A DNA stretch of 64,000 bases. It comes from Pedobacter sp. ASV12. Its GTDB lineage: Bacteria; Bacteroidota; Bacteroidia; Sphingobacteriales; Sphingobacteriaceae. The stretch lies in the NCBI RefSeq assembly GCF_016429155.1, contig NZ_JAELUC010000007.1, positions 1 to 64,000 of the forward strand. Reading direction: 5' to 3'. The position numbers and the translations under genes are program-made. Below the pieces are notes generated by a model. That model made no database searches and was not told where the DNA came from. It saw only the letters and a program-made list of their open reading frames with translations. Shown in pieces: positions 42,741 through 52,693 of this stretch; the first letter of the stretch is position 1; each line of letters starts with the position of its first letter.

Positions 42741-44567
42741 TTAGTCTTCTAGTTTGTTCCACCAGGTTCTTTTTAAAATGAAAATAATAACCACCAGCAC
42801 GGCAATGGTGAAGCCCAGGGGCTGGTACATGCCGGTAATGAGGTACATCGGAAATATGGTAAGGCATAATTGGGCAACAATGCCCAGCGCTACGTTAAAC
42901 ATGTCAAGTCCGAAGTTTTTGTTGGCCTTGAAATTGGGGTCTTGGGCAGCTACCAACTGGTGTATGGGTTGCCAAAAGCCCCAGGGCCTTACGGTTCTGT
43001 AAAATGATTGGAGTACTTGCGTGTCTGTTGCAGGGGCGGTGTAGGTACCAATTAGGCAACCGATCAGCGAAAGTACAAACAGCAACGGCCACCAGTATAA
43101 CGGCAATCCGGTGGTTACATAAGGCATCAGCAAGGCGGCGCCAACGCCAACGGCCATACCCCAGAAAAAACCATTGGCATTAAAACGCCACCAGTACCAT
43201 TTGAGGCAGTTGGCGGCTACGTAGCCACCGTACAGGCCGCCTACAATCCATTGCAGAATATCATTGACGTTATGGGCCAAAAAGCCAAAAAATACGCCTA
43301 CTACCACCACCGCAATGCCAACCATATAGTTCATCGACATGATTTTTTTGGTGCTGGCCTGCGGGTTAAGGTATTTCAGGTAAATATCGTTTACAATGTA
43401 GGCCTGTGCAGCATTGAGTGTGCCACTAAAAGTACCCATAAAAGCACCGAGCAAGCCGGTAAGTACCAGGCCCAAAACGCCAACCGGCAAGAAGTTGTTG
43501 ATGGTAGCCGGCAAGATGCGTTCAAAATCGGTAACGCCATCGGGGCCTTTCAGGTAAAGCTGGTTGTAGTAAAGCAGGGCCAGCACGGTTAAGCCGGTAA
43601 TCATAGAGTAGCGAATGGGCAAAAGTACAATGCTCACAAAACCGGTCATTTTGCTGGCTTCCTTGGGGCTGCGCGTACTCAGTACTTTTTGCATGTCGTA
43701 GTTGGGAGCCGGGCCAGCCAGCGAAGCGAAAATGCCCTTCATGAGCATCATCATAAAGAAAATGCCAAACAGACTGAAGCCATCGTCGGCTATTTTTTTG
43801 TTGGCCTCAGCGGCGATCTTGCTCCAGTCGAGGTTTAAATGCCAGCCAAAGAAGGGGTTGTTCCAGCCTTTGGGTACGTTGAGCGATTGATGCTGCAAAT
43901 GCTGTACGGCAATAACGCCAATAGCAATGCAGGCCAAGGTCATGATCAAATATTTAATGGCATCGCCCAGCACAATGCTATGCATGCCTCCCAAAATTGA
44001 ATAGAACATGGCAAAGAGCGTAAAAACGATACCATAGAAATGGGGTACATATTTGTCGGCTACCTGAAAAGGCACATAGTCCTTAATCAAATCCCAAGGC
44101 ACAAAAACCTGTACAAACTTGCCCAAGCCCACAAATCCATAGGCCAAAAAGCCCAGACAGCTGATCAGCGCAAAGGCGATAACCACGATATGCGAACTTT
44201 TGACGCCCTTGCCTTGCAGGCCGAAGCGGGTTTTGAGCCATTCGGCACCGGTTGTTGCGTTCGATCTCCGGAGCCATTTTGACAGGAACATCATCATAAA
44301 CACTTGGTTAAAAACCGGCCATAACCAAGGAATCCAGATACTTTTGAAGCCGTAAACGAAACAAAGAGCTACCATCCACATGGTGCCGCTAATGTCGAAC
44401 ATGTCGCTGGCATCGCTGAGACCCAACATGTACCAAGGCAGTTTTTTGCCACCCATTAGATAGCTTTCCTTGTCTTGCTTGGCTTTGTTTTTCATGTAAA
44501 AGCCAATGAGGATCATGGTAGCCAGATAGGCGAGGAGAATAAGAATGTCGAGGAGATGGAGTTTCAT
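42741..44567 (-). CDS. SSS-family symporter, probable mannobiose/mannooligosaccharide importer
   Basis: 608 residues with about 13-14 membrane helices. SSS features: SYLMGGKKLPWYMLGLSDASDMFDISGTMWMV in the first helices, a long central cytoplasmic loop, and GAFMGTFSGTLNAAQAYIVNDIYLKYLNP near the sodium-binding helix. It is larger than the xylose-type symporter at 32720 and only distantly similar. Its start overlaps the GH26 gene by four bases (ATGA) and its stop is eight bases before GH130. In the Bacteroides mannobiose pathway a cation symporter imports the disaccharide before epimerisation; the position here fits that role. Confidence 0.85.
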   Translation of the reverse strand: MKLHLLDILILLAYLATMILIGFYMKNKAKQDKESYLMGGKKLPWYMLGLSDASDMFDISGTMWMVALCFVYGFKSIWIPWLWPVFNQVFMMMFLSKWLRRSNATTGAEWLKTRFGLQGKGVKSSHIVVIAFALISCLGFLAYGFVGLGKFVQVFVPWDLIKDYVPFQVADKYVPHFYGIVFTLFAMFYSILGGMHSIVLGDAIKYLIMTLACIAIGVIAVQHLQHQSLNVPKGWNNPFFGWHLNLDWSKIAAEANKKIADDGFSLFGIFFMMMLMKGIFASLAGPAPNYDMQKVLSTRSPKEASKMTGFVSIVLLPIRYSMITGLTVLALLYYNQLYLKGPDGVTDFERILPATINNFLPVGVLGLVLTGLLGAFMGTFSGTLNAAQAYIVNDIYLKYLNPQASTKKIMSMNYMVGIAVVVVGVFFGFLAHNVNDILQWIVGGLYGGYVAANCLKWYWWRFNANGFFWGMAVGVGAALLMPYVTTGLPLYWWPLLFVLSLIGCLIGTYTAPATDTQVLQSFYRTVRPWGFWQPIHQLVAAQDPNFKANKNFGLDMFNVALGIVAQLCLTIFPMYLITGMYQPLGFTIAVLVVIIFILKRTWWNKLED

Positions 44568-45697
44568 TTTTTGGCTTGGTATATTTTTAGGGTGCTCAAT
44601 TTTTTCTCGAACAAAATTTTAGGGTTCTGGTAAAATCTTTGAAAGTCGTTGGCCGATGCCTGGCCAGGGTAAGGTGCGTAGTAGTGCATTTTTTTCATGC
44701 TGGGCGAATAGCCGGCGTTGCGCCAAACCAATACATAAGCCACCGGAAAATCTTTGATAACGGGCCATAAAGTTTGGGTCCACCAGTTGGTGTCGGGTAT
44801 GGCCTCGTAACCCGTTTCGGCAAAGGCCATGGGTTTGTGCTTGGCCTTTGCTATTTGGGTGAGCAGCGTCATTTCGTGCCGAACGGCCTTGATGAAGTCT
44901 TTTTGAGGCTGGGTGTCGAATTGATAATGGTCAAAGCTGAGCAGGTCTACCACGTCGTCGCCAGGATAACGTTCCAGGTAAGCCGTCTCGGTAGTAAAAT
45001 CGTTGGTGTTGTAAACCACGATAAGGTTATGCAATTGCTTTTCGGCTCTTAAATAGTTGATGGTAAAGCGCCAGGCTGCCTTGAGTTGTGCAGGGGTTGA
45101 CGTTTTGCTGCCCCACCAAAACCAATCGCCAGTGAGTTCGTGGAATGGCCTGAACAGGATAGGGATGGCTTCGCCTTTGGGACCTTGGAGACTGTGCATG
45201 AAGCGGGCTGCTTTATCGAGCCACGATTTGTAAAGCTCGTGTTTGGCGCCTCCCGGCAAGATAGAGGCCACTGCATTTTGGGTAGTATCCCAAGATGAAC
45301 CACCGCTTAACGGATTGTTGAAATGCCAGCTTAGGGTAATGATGCCCCCACGTTGATAGCCTTCTTTAATGTATTTCCGCATCTTTTCGAATGGCACACC
45401 ATCAATGTTATTGGCCGAATCGAGTTCAATGCGGGCCATGTCCCAGCCGTATACTGCAGGATAATCGTTTACAACGGCTTTGATATCGCTTTTGCCGTTA
45501 ACGTATTTCCAGTTTACGCCGTAGGCCAAGTCATCCTGATGGCCAAACAAGGTATGTTTTTGGCTGAGCCGATAGAGGTTTTTATACAGTATTTGGGTAG
45601 TTGCCGTGGCTCGCGCATCGCTCAGTTGCTGGGCTTTTGCCCACCACGAAAGCAGGCAAAGGGCAAGGGTAGCTAAATAGGATCGGTGTATCTTCAT
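44564..45697 (-). CDS. GH26 endo-beta-1,4-mannanase / mannobiohydrolase
   Basis: 377 residues, Sec signal peptide about 1-22 (AKA-Q), no lipobox. TIM barrel of GH26: KHTLFGHQDDLAYG near 48-60, acid/base E187 in LFRPFHELTGDWFWWG, SFDHYQF near 254-260, nucleophile E294 in MAFAETGYE, and VLVWRNAGY near the end. The HExTGxWFWWG and AETGY motifs are diagnostic. Cuts beta-1,4-mannan in the periplasm or outside to mannobiose or short oligosaccharides. No carbohydrate-binding module is attached. In the middle of the mannan operon. Confidence 0.95.
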   Translation of the reverse strand: MKIHRSYLATLALCLLSWWAKAQQLSDARATATTQILYKNLYRLSQKHTLFGHQDDLAYGVNWKYVNGKSDIKAVVNDYPAVYGWDMARIELDSANNIDGVPFEKMRKYIKEGYQRGGIITLSWHFNNPLSGGSSWDTTQNAVASILPGGAKHELYKSWLDKAARFMHSLQGPKGEAIPILFRPFHELTGDWFWWGSKTSTPAQLKAAWRFTINYLRAEKQLHNLIVVYNTNDFTTETAYLERYPGDDVVDLLSFDHYQFDTQPQKDFIKAVRHEMTLLTQIAKAKHKPMAFAETGYEAIPDTNWWTQTLWPVIKDFPVAYVLVWRNAGYSPSMKKMHYYAPYPGQASANDFQRFYQNPKILFEKKLSTLKIYQAKK

Positions 45698-45708
45698 GTA
45701 AGGGGCAT

Positions 45709-46794
45709 TTATTTGGGGGAGAGTACTTCTTTGATGGGTTTTCCTATTTCGTGGCCATTCTCGAATTTGACTCCTAAAAACGAAGCAATGGTTTGGGCAA
45801 GTTGGTTTTGGTACAGTTGGCCTTTTTGCTTCACTTCGCCCAGGGGCTTGGTATCGGGGCCCATCACGGCCAAAAATATTTCGTTAGAGTGGGGTACGCT
45901 ATAATAATGGTGTTGCCAGTTGTCTTCGTAGCCTCGGCCATGGTCTTCGGTAATGATAAAGGTGGTTTGGTCTTTGTAAAACGGATCGCTCTGCATGTAG
46001 TTCCATAAATCGGCAATCATGGCATCGTTGTAATTGGCGGCATCTAAATAATAATCGTATTTGCCACTGTGGGCCAAAGCATCGGTTTCGATAAAGCTCA
46101 GTTGCAAAACCCTCGGATGGTTCAATTTTACGTATTCCTTGGCCAAAGCATAGGTAATGCCGTCGTGTCGCTCACCACCTCCATAATCTTTGGGCAACCA
46201 ATGCTGCAGGTCGTTCAGTGCCTTTTGTACCTCGCTTAACTTGTCGCCTTTTACATTGTTGAAACCCGAGTTGATGGGGAAGCCCGAACGTTCAGCGTTC
46301 AGGATTTTATAAAAAGCATCCCACGAGGTAAAAGTAGCCACTTTGCCTTTAAACTCGGGTAATTTGTTCAGAAACTCCAGCACATTGATGTTGTGGTTGG
46401 CCGGATGCGAATTGGAATTGATCAGCGTATCGGGATAGCCCGTAAATATTTCGTTGTAGCCAGGGTACGAAAACCAATAGCGGTTGGTTACATTAACCAT
46501 GTTACCGTAGTTGCGGTCACCATAAATCTGTCCATGCTTGGCCAGGTAATTCCAAAAGAAGGGCATGAGTTTTGCCCTTCTTTGGTTGAGGTCTGTGCTC
46601 CAGTACTTGCGTACGCGCCAAGCTGAGTCCTGCGAGGTGAATTTCTTGCCAAACAGGTTGCTCGAATCGGCACCATTAAACAAATCCTTCCAGCGGTAGC
46701 CATCAAAAGTAATGACCACCACGTTTCGGGTTCGTTGTGCAAAGCTGGTTTGCAAGCCCAGCAATAGGCAAATGGTAACTAAAACTAAACGCAT
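45709..46794 (-). CDS. secreted alkaline-phosphatase-superfamily hydrolase (phosphodiesterase/phosphatase-like)
   Basis: 361 residues, signal peptide 1-19 (SFA-Q). Alkaline phosphatase/nucleotide pyrophosphatase fold: metal ligand D31 in VVVITFDGYRW, likely nucleophile S109 in WFSYPGYNEIFTG (at the place of the Thr/Ser in nucleotide pyrophosphatases), LSFIETDALAHSGKYDYY with ligand Asp and His, and FIITEDHGRGYEDNWQHHYY with ligands D and H. No CxPSR motif, so not a sulfatase. It lies inside the mannan operon, 11 bases before GH26 and seven after the glycan-binding lipoprotein. Mannan itself has no phosphate, so it may remove a phospho-substituent from mannan or a phosphorylated side product. 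Substrate unknown. Confidence 0.8.
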   Translation of the reverse strand: MRLVLVTICLLLGLQTSFAQRTRNVVVITFDGYRWKDLFNGADSSNLFGKKFTSQDSAWRVRKYWSTDLNQRRAKLMPFFWNYLAKHGQIYGDRNYGNMVNVTNRYWFSYPGYNEIFTGYPDTLINSNSHPANHNINVLEFLNKLPEFKGKVATFTSWDAFYKILNAERSGFPINSGFNNVKGDKLSEVQKALNDLQHWLPKDYGGGERHDGITYALAKEYVKLNHPRVLQLSFIETDALAHSGKYDYYLDAANYNDAMIADLWNYMQSDPFYKDQTTFIITEDHGRGYEDNWQHHYYSVPHSNEIFLAVMGPDTKPLGEVKQKGQLYQNQLAQTIASFLGVKFENGHEIGKPIKEVLSPK

Positions 46795-46801
46795 CTGTTT
46801 C

Positions 46802-47830
46802 TTAATAAAAGCCTACGTCGTCGATATAAATCTGCGAGGCTAGGCCACTGAATTCCTGAAAAGTAATATAATCTATGGCAGTAGGGCTGCCGATGTTGAT
46901 CAAGGGAATTTGGTAGTCTGTCCAGGCGCCTTCGGTTAATACCAGATCGTAAGTGCTCTTTGCCGGGGTTACCGAAATCCTTACTTTTTTGCCGGCAGTG
47001 CCCGGACCTCCGTAAATGGAGATTTTCAAAGTGGTATAGCCGGTAGTGCTGAAAGTTGGGATGCACCTGAACCTGGCCGCGCCGAAGCCCACGGTAAATT
47101 TATGCCCGATGGCGATGGTGCCACGTCTTACGATAACATTTTGGGTCATGTCGTAAGTGCTGCTGTACGAGGTATTGCTCCAGCCACCACGCAAGGCATC
47201 ATCAAAAATGATATGCTTAAGGCCAAAGGTTTTGCTGGCGGTAACCGATCCGACAGGCGTGGTTACCACTACTTGTCCGTAAGAAACACCAGTTGGTACT
47301 TTGATCTTGATTTCGGTTTGCGTGCTCGAAACTACGGTAGCAGCAACGCCATTGATGGTTACCCCGGTTAAGCCTTTAAAGTAATTGCCTTTAATGGTGA
47401 CCTGGTCGTCGGGATTGCCAGCCGGCGGATCAAAGCTGGAAATAACCGGTGCGGGTTGCATGATCTTGAAGTTGAGCGTGGCCGAGCCGTATTTGGTGGT
47501 TACTGTTATCGGGTTGTTGATCGGGTCGGTTAGGTTAGCCGGAATTTTGACCGTAATGCTGGTTTCGTCGGCATAGGTGAGCGAATCGGCAGCCAAGGTG
47601 CCATTGAAATCTACCTTTGAGGTGGTGCTCAGGTTGGTGCCTTTAATGATAATCCACTCGCCATAGCCTACCGAAGCCAGTGGCGTAGTGCGGGCGCTCA
47701 GGTTGGTTACCTCACTTAAAGTGGGAGGCGCCGTATTTTCAGACTTGTCTTTTTTGCATGAGCCCACCAATAGCATCAGCACGGCTGTTAGCATGCCAAA
47801 ACCAAGTGTTAATCGAGTTCTTTTCATCAT
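46802..47830 (-). CDS. IPT/TIG surface glycan-binding lipoprotein
   Basis: 342 residues, lipoprotein signal with lipobox LVGSC (Cys near residue 25) followed by KKDKSEN, an acidic/polar start that favours surface export. Two IPT/TIG Ig-like repeats (about 40-125 and 128-205: ASVGYGEWIIIKGTNLS; PPAGNPDDQVTIKGNYF), then a C-terminal beta-sandwich (about 210-342) typical of glycan-binding modules of mannan and glucan loci. Sits directly after susD in the operon, the normal place of such surface glycan-binding proteins. It should hold mannan at the cell surface. Two adjacent ATGs (47830 and 47827). Confidence 0.88.
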   Translation of the reverse strand: MMKRTRLTLGFGMLTAVLMLLVGSCKKDKSENTAPPTLSEVTNLSARTTPLASVGYGEWIIIKGTNLSTTSKVDFNGTLAADSLTYADETSITVKIPANLTDPINNPITVTTKYGSATLNFKIMQPAPVISSFDPPAGNPDDQVTIKGNYFKGLTGVTINGVAATVVSSTQTEIKIKVPTGVSYGQVVVTTPVGSVTASKTFGLKHIIFDDALRGGWSNTSYSSTYDMTQNVIVRRGTIAIGHKFTVGFGAARFRCIPTFSTTGYTTLKISIYGGPGTAGKKVRISVTPAKSTYDLVLTEGAWTDYQIPLINIGSPTAIDYITFQEFSGLASQIYIDDVGFY

Positions 47831-47862
47831 GTTTTGATTTAAATTTATGACTAAAAACTATT

Positions 47863-49479
47863 TTACCAGCCGGGATTGTTACCCTTGATGGCCGTATTGG
47901 AGTTCAATTCGTTTAATGGCAAAGGCAGGAGGAGGTTTTTCAGCGAACGCACTTTGGAAATGTTGTTCTGCCCCGAACTGATTTTGTTCATCACCTGCAG
48001 GTAGATGCCCCAGCGCATCAGGTCGAAACGTCTGATGCCTTCGAGGTTGAACTCGCGGGCGCGCTCGGCCAGCACAAAGCTGCGGAACTGCTCTGGGGTC
48101 ATGTTGGCCGGTGCATTAGTGGCATTGGCCCTGCCTCTTACGGCATTTAAGGCGTTATAGGCTGCCAAGGTAGCGCCGTTTACCTCGTTTTCGGCTTCGG
48201 CATACATCAGCAATACTTCCGAATAACGCAGGAGCGGATAAAACGCATCGCTATTGGCTACGTTAGGGTCGGCAACGCTGCTGTATTTGATCACATAAGC
48301 TCTTTCGGCGGTAGTACTGCCGGTGTTGTTGTAGGTAATGCCGTTTACTACTTTGTACTGGGCGGCCTGCCACGATGGGTAGAAAATATAAGTGCCCTGC
48401 AAGGTTTGATAGTTGTGGAATACGCCCTCTAACACACGTTTGTCGGCATCTTCATAATCGTTATAGTGGTTGTTGGTGGTCCAAACCGCACCTTGGCCAA
48501 AGGTAGATCTGGCCGAAAAATAGGCGCAAAGGTTGTTTACAAAGGCAGTTCCAGCTAGCGACTGCAGTTCCCACATCTGCTCTTTCGAGTTGCGGCCTGC
48601 AATGCTCCATAGGTCTTTCCAGCTGGTAGTTAGCGAGTAAAGCCCACTGGTAATCACCTCATTGGCTTTGTCTCTGGCCAAGGTGTAATAAGCTTTGGCA
48701 TCTAATCCTTCCAATCCCTTCACTACATCTTTGGCATAAGTGTAATAGCCATTGTCGGTGCCACCACGTACGGTTACATTGCCCGTTGAGGCGCCCGAGG
48801 CCATGGTGAGGTAGGTTTTGGCTAAAAAGGCCTTGGCTACGCCTTGGTTTACGCGACCAGCTTCGCCAGCTTTGGCATGGCCCAGAGGTAATAACATGCT
48901 TTCGGCGGCTTTAAAGTCGCTGATAATAACATCGTAGGTTGCTTTAACCGTGGCACGTGGCACACTGGTTTCCGGGTTTTCGGCCGACAGCGATTTTAAG
49001 CGCAAAGGAACGCCTCCATACAGCTGTACCAGTTGAAAATAGGCCCAACCTCTTAAAAAGTAAGCTTCGCCCAAAATCCTGTTTTTAATATCCGGATCGA
49101 TGTTGGTAATGTTAACCACATTTTCTAAAACCGTGTTGGCGCGGGCAATAATGGCGTAGCAGCCTACCCAAGGCCTGTCCCAGCCAAAATAGGCCTGCGG
49201 ATTGCCGGCTCCGGTAGTGCCCAGAAACCAATCGGCCCCCGATACATGGTCGTCGTCTAAAATGGTCATGTTCCAGAAAGGCTGCAGGTACAAATCGTAG
49301 GTATACAGCTCGTTGTATACCCCGTTGATGGCCGCCTTGGCATCGCTCTCGTTGCGGTAAAAATTTTCCGGCGAGTAGAAGGAATAGGGCTTTTCTTCGA
49401 GTGCCTTTTTGCAAGAGCTCATGCTGGCTACCCCCATGAGGCCGGCCAGTGCAATTATATAAGTTGAAATCGCTTTCAT
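47863..49479 (-). CDS. SusD/RagB-family nutrient-uptake lipoprotein
   Basis: 538 residues, lipoprotein signal (SMSSCKKALEEKP, Cys near 23). SusD pattern: SFYSPENFYRNESDAKAAINGVYNELY near 33-60, WVGCYAIIARANTVLENV, EAYFLRGWAYFQLVQLYGGVPL (the TPR-like core), and C-terminal LRYSEVLLMYAEAENEV and RAREFNLEGIRRFDLMRWGIY. SusD partners SusC as a lid and captures glycan at the outer membrane. 18 bases after susC, 32 before the IPT/TIG lipoprotein. Complete. Confidence 0.97.
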   Translation of the reverse strand: MKAISTYIIALAGLMGVASMSSCKKALEEKPYSFYSPENFYRNESDAKAAINGVYNELYTYDLYLQPFWNMTILDDDHVSGADWFLGTTGAGNPQAYFGWDRPWVGCYAIIARANTVLENVVNITNIDPDIKNRILGEAYFLRGWAYFQLVQLYGGVPLRLKSLSAENPETSVPRATVKATYDVIISDFKAAESMLLPLGHAKAGEAGRVNQGVAKAFLAKTYLTMASGASTGNVTVRGGTDNGYYTYAKDVVKGLEGLDAKAYYTLARDKANEVITSGLYSLTTSWKDLWSIAGRNSKEQMWELQSLAGTAFVNNLCAYFSARSTFGQGAVWTTNNHYNDYEDADKRVLEGVFHNYQTLQGTYIFYPSWQAAQYKVVNGITYNNTGSTTAERAYVIKYSSVADPNVANSDAFYPLLRYSEVLLMYAEAENEVNGATLAAYNALNAVRGRANATNAPANMTPEQFRSFVLAERAREFNLEGIRRFDLMRWGIYLQVMNKISSGQNNISKVRSLKNLLLPLPLNELNSNTAIKGNNPGW

Positions 49480-49497
49480 AATGCTAGGTTGAATAGG

Positions 49498-52400
49498 TTA
49501 AAAACTGCAGCGTAGCGACAGGTTATAGGTTCTTGAATTAGGGTAGCCGCCGAGGTCGACGCCAAACAGCGCAGGATTATCGCCATAGCTGTTGATTTCA
49601 GGATCATAGCCAGAATAGTTGGTGAAAGTAAACAGGTTGTTTACACCAAAGGCCACCCTGAGCGACTTCACCGTTTTTGAAGTAATAGGCACATTGTAGC
49701 CCAGTGTGACGTTTTTGATGCGTACAAAGCTGCCATCCTCAATAAATCTTCTGCTAAACAACTGGTTCCTGAAAAACTGGCGCATGATTTTAGGGCCGGT
49801 AGCTTGGCTGTTGTCTTTGCCCTGTGCCCAGGCGCCATCAAACATATCCTGGGTGATGTTTTTGTTGGTGCCCAGGTTGCCGTTAAAACGGGTGTTCATG
49901 TTGATGATGTCGTTGCCCTGCACCCCATTGATAAAGATGCTCAGGTCAAAGCGCTTGTAGCGGAAATTGTTCGTAAAGCCAAAGGTGTAATCCGGATTGA
50001 CGTCGCCAATAAAGGTGCGATCGGTTTGCGAAATGCTGGTTGGATCGTTGTCCAGATTCTTATACTTGATTTCGCCAATGGTTCGCAAAATAATGGCGTC
50101 GCTTTGGTTCGCATAAGCCGGATCGTTTCTTACCTCGGCTTCATTGTCGTAATAGCCATCTTCTACATAGCCATAAAGTGCGCCGATGGGTTTGCCTACG
50201 GTTTGGATAAATGGCGCATCGCCGGTAGAAATGTTGCGGCCATACTGCTCGGTTACATCTTTGCTCAGGCTCAGGATCTTGTTACGGTTAAACGAGACGT
50301 TAAAGTTCGAGCTCCATTCGAAATCTTTTTTCTTGATGATAGCGCCCTCTAAAATTACTTCCAGACCCCTGTTTTGGATCGAGCCCGAGTTAACCAGCTT
50401 GGTTTGAAAACCTGTTGAAGAAGGGATAATCAGGTTCTGCAACAGGTCGTTGGTAATTTTTTTATACAAGTCTACATGCAGGTTCAGCCTGCTTTTGAAC
50501 ATGCTTAAATCCAAGCCGAGGTTGTAGGCTGTGGTGGTTTCCCATTTCAGTTTTTCGTTGGCCGGTCCGGCATACAGATCATTGGCCAAGCCTGTTTGTA
50601 CGGCGCCGCCAAAAGGATAGTTGTATACGCTCAGCTTAGCCAGCGAGGCATAAGAGCCAATGCCTTGGTTACCGGTTTGCCCGTAGCTGAAGCGTGCCTT
50701 AAGCTCGTTGATGACCTTGAGGTTTTTCATGAAATCTTCGTTAGAGACTTTCCAGGCCACACCAGCCGATGGAAAACCCGCCCATTTGTTGTCTTTGCCA
50801 AACTTGCTCGAACCATCCTGGCGATAAGAAACGGTTAGGAGGTAACGGTCGTCATAGCTGTAGTTGGCACGGCCCAAAAACGAAATCAGCGTAGATTGAT
50901 ACCTGTTGGTGATAACCGGCAACACGGTTTCGCCCGCGGCCAGGTTTTCGTTTTCCAAGGCATCGTTAGGGAACGTTTTAGCTTCGGCCCTTTTGCTTTG
51001 GCCGTTGGTGCGCTCGAAGGTGCCGGCACCCATTACATTAAGGCTATGCTTGTTGAGCTGTTTGTTGTAGGTCAAAATACTTTCGGCAACGCCACTGTTC
51101 CATAAATTGTCTGATTTGAGGCCCCAGCCTTTCACGGCAAAGCCTTCGTAAACGCTTCGTGGGTAATATTGGTCCCTATTGCTCGAAGCATAGTTGAAGC
51201 CAATGTTCTGCCTAAACTTGAAGTCTTTGAGGAAAGTAGCTTCCAGGTAGTTGGAAGAAAAGATATTTAATCCCTTGACGCGGTTCAGCACATCGTTTAC
51301 ATAGATTTGCGGATTGGTAATAAAGGCATCGCCTACACCATCGTAAGCCAAAGCATCGGTTAGCGTAGAAGGAAAAGTGATGGCCGCACGGATTACACCC
51401 GCACTGGCGGCATCAGATTTGTCGGTGCCTGTTTTAACGCCGTTGGTTGTAGAACTGGCAATAGACGTGCTGGTGCCTATTTTAATCGTTTTACTGATGT
51501 TCCGGGTCAGGTTCATGCTCAAGCCGAAACGGTTGTAGTCTGAGTTGGAAATGGTGCCTTCCTGGTTAAGGTAGCTGAAAGTTAGGCTGTGGCTGCCTGC
51601 ATCGGTGCCTCCCGAAACGTTGATCGAGTAGTTTTGGTAAAGGCCTTTGCGAAAAATACGGTCCTGCCAAGAATTGTTGTCGCCAACAAAATCCTGTGGA
51701 CCTCTGGCATAATAAGTATGGCCAGGATTTAAAGGATCGGGCAGTTGCGTGCCTGGATAGGGCAAGGTATAATTGGTGCCGGTGTATTTGTTGGAGTTGG
51801 CATAGGCCAGGTTTTGGTAAGTGGCATATTCAGCAGGATTCAAAACATCGAGGGTTTTTGAAACTTCGGCCTGTCCCACCGTAAAATTGGCTTCGATCCT
51901 GTCTTTGCCGCTTTTGCCTTTTCTGGTGGTAATGAGCACTACGCCATTGGCGCCACGCGATCCGTAAATGGCTGTGGCCGAAGCATCTTTCAGGATGTCG
52001 ATGGTTTCGATGTCGTTGGGGTTGAGGAAAGACATGGCATTCAAGGTCTGTTTTTCATCATCGCCGATTGAAGCCGGCGTAGAACCGCTGCTCGAATTGT
52101 TGAAAGGTACGCCGTCGATTACATAAAGTGGCTCGGTTCCCCCTAAAAAGGAGTTGGACCCCCTAATTCGGAGGCTTAATCCGGCACCAGGCGCGCCGTC
52201 GTTTTGGGTTACATTAACACCCGCTACTTTCCCCTGCAGCGCCTGCAACACATTGGTTGGCGCATCGGTAAGCAGCTGATCTCTCCCAATTCGGGTAACC
52301 GAACCGGTAAGATCGGTTTTTTTCACGGTGCCATAGCCTACAATCACCACATCGGAAAGCATGGTGCTTTTGGTTTTTAATACCATGTTGAATGTGGTTC

Positions 52401-52671
52401 TGGTGCCGATGGTGGCTTCTTGCTCTTCCATTCCTAAAAAGGTGAAAACAAGCGTTTGGGCATTGGCGGGCACATTGATCGCAAAGTTTCCTTCTGCATC
52501 GGTGCTTACCGAAGTTTTGCTTCCCTTTACGCTTACCGAAACGCCCGGAAGCGTTAGCCCGTTTTCGTCGCTTACCTTTCCGCTAAGCCTTCTGTCTTGT
52601 GCGAAACAGGTGGCGAAAGCTAGGAAACATACAAGTGCAGCCAATAAATGTTTGGTTACTTTATTCAGCAT
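49498..52671 (-). CDS. SusC/RagA-family TonB-linked outer-membrane transporter
   Basis: 1057 residues, signal peptide about 1-24. Carboxypeptidase-like regulatory domain (about 28-105), TonB box near DVVIVGYGT, plug domain (about 115-230: TDLTGSVTRI ... AIYGSRGANGVVLITTRKGK), then a 22-strand-type barrel to the terminal aromatic Phe (LSLRCSF). Imports oligosaccharides with SusD. No anti-sigma-interacting N-terminal extension, so control is not by an ECF sigma pair but probably by the divergent AraC regulator. First gene of the mannan operon; promoter at about 52694-52701. Confidence 0.97.
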   Translation of the reverse strand: MLNKVTKHLLAALVCFLAFATCFAQDRRLSGKVSDENGLTLPGVSVSVKGSKTSVSTDAEGNFAINVPANAQTLVFTFLGMEEQEATIGTRTTFNMVLKTKSTMLSDVVIVGYGTVKKTDLTGSVTRIGRDQLLTDAPTNVLQALQGKVAGVNVTQNDGAPGAGLSLRIRGSNSFLGGTEPLYVIDGVPFNNSSSGSTPASIGDDEKQTLNAMSFLNPNDIETIDILKDASATAIYGSRGANGVVLITTRKGKSGKDRIEANFTVGQAEVSKTLDVLNPAEYATYQNLAYANSNKYTGTNYTLPYPGTQLPDPLNPGHTYYARGPQDFVGDNNSWQDRIFRKGLYQNYSINVSGGTDAGSHSLTFSYLNQEGTISNSDYNRFGLSMNLTRNISKTIKIGTSTSIASSTTNGVKTGTDKSDAASAGVIRAAITFPSTLTDALAYDGVGDAFITNPQIYVNDVLNRVKGLNIFSSNYLEATFLKDFKFRQNIGFNYASSNRDQYYPRSVYEGFAVKGWGLKSDNLWNSGVAESILTYNKQLNKHSLNVMGAGTFERTNGQSKRAEAKTFPNDALENENLAAGETVLPVITNRYQSTLISFLGRANYSYDDRYLLTVSYRQDGSSKFGKDNKWAGFPSAGVAWKVSNEDFMKNLKVINELKARFSYGQTGNQGIGSYASLAKLSVYNYPFGGAVQTGLANDLYAGPANEKLKWETTTAYNLGLDLSMFKSRLNLHVDLYKKITNDLLQNLIIPSSTGFQTKLVNSGSIQNRGLEVILEGAIIKKKDFEWSSNFNVSFNRNKILSLSKDVTEQYGRNISTGDAPFIQTVGKPIGALYGYVEDGYYDNEAEVRNDPAYANQSDAIILRTIGEIKYKNLDNDPTSISQTDRTFIGDVNPDYTFGFTNNFRYKRFDLSIFINGVQGNDIINMNTRFNGNLGTNKNITQDMFDGAWAQGKDNSQATGPKIMRQFFRNQLFSRRFIEDGSFVRIKNVTLGYNVPITSKTVKSLRVAFGVNNLFTFTNYSGYDPEINSYGDNPALFGVDLGGYPNSRTYNLSLRCSF

Positions 52672-52693
52672 AAGTCGTTTTATTTGGTTTACT

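Noticed and set aside
42733-42867. N-terminal extension of the GH130 enzyme
   Set aside because: Extra 45 residues overlap the symporter gene in another frame and have no GH130 character; start at 42732 fits the operon spacing.
45709-46794. Third sulfatase of the region
   Set aside because: Same superfamily fold, but it lacks the CxPSR formylglycine motif and has a Ser at the nucleophile position.
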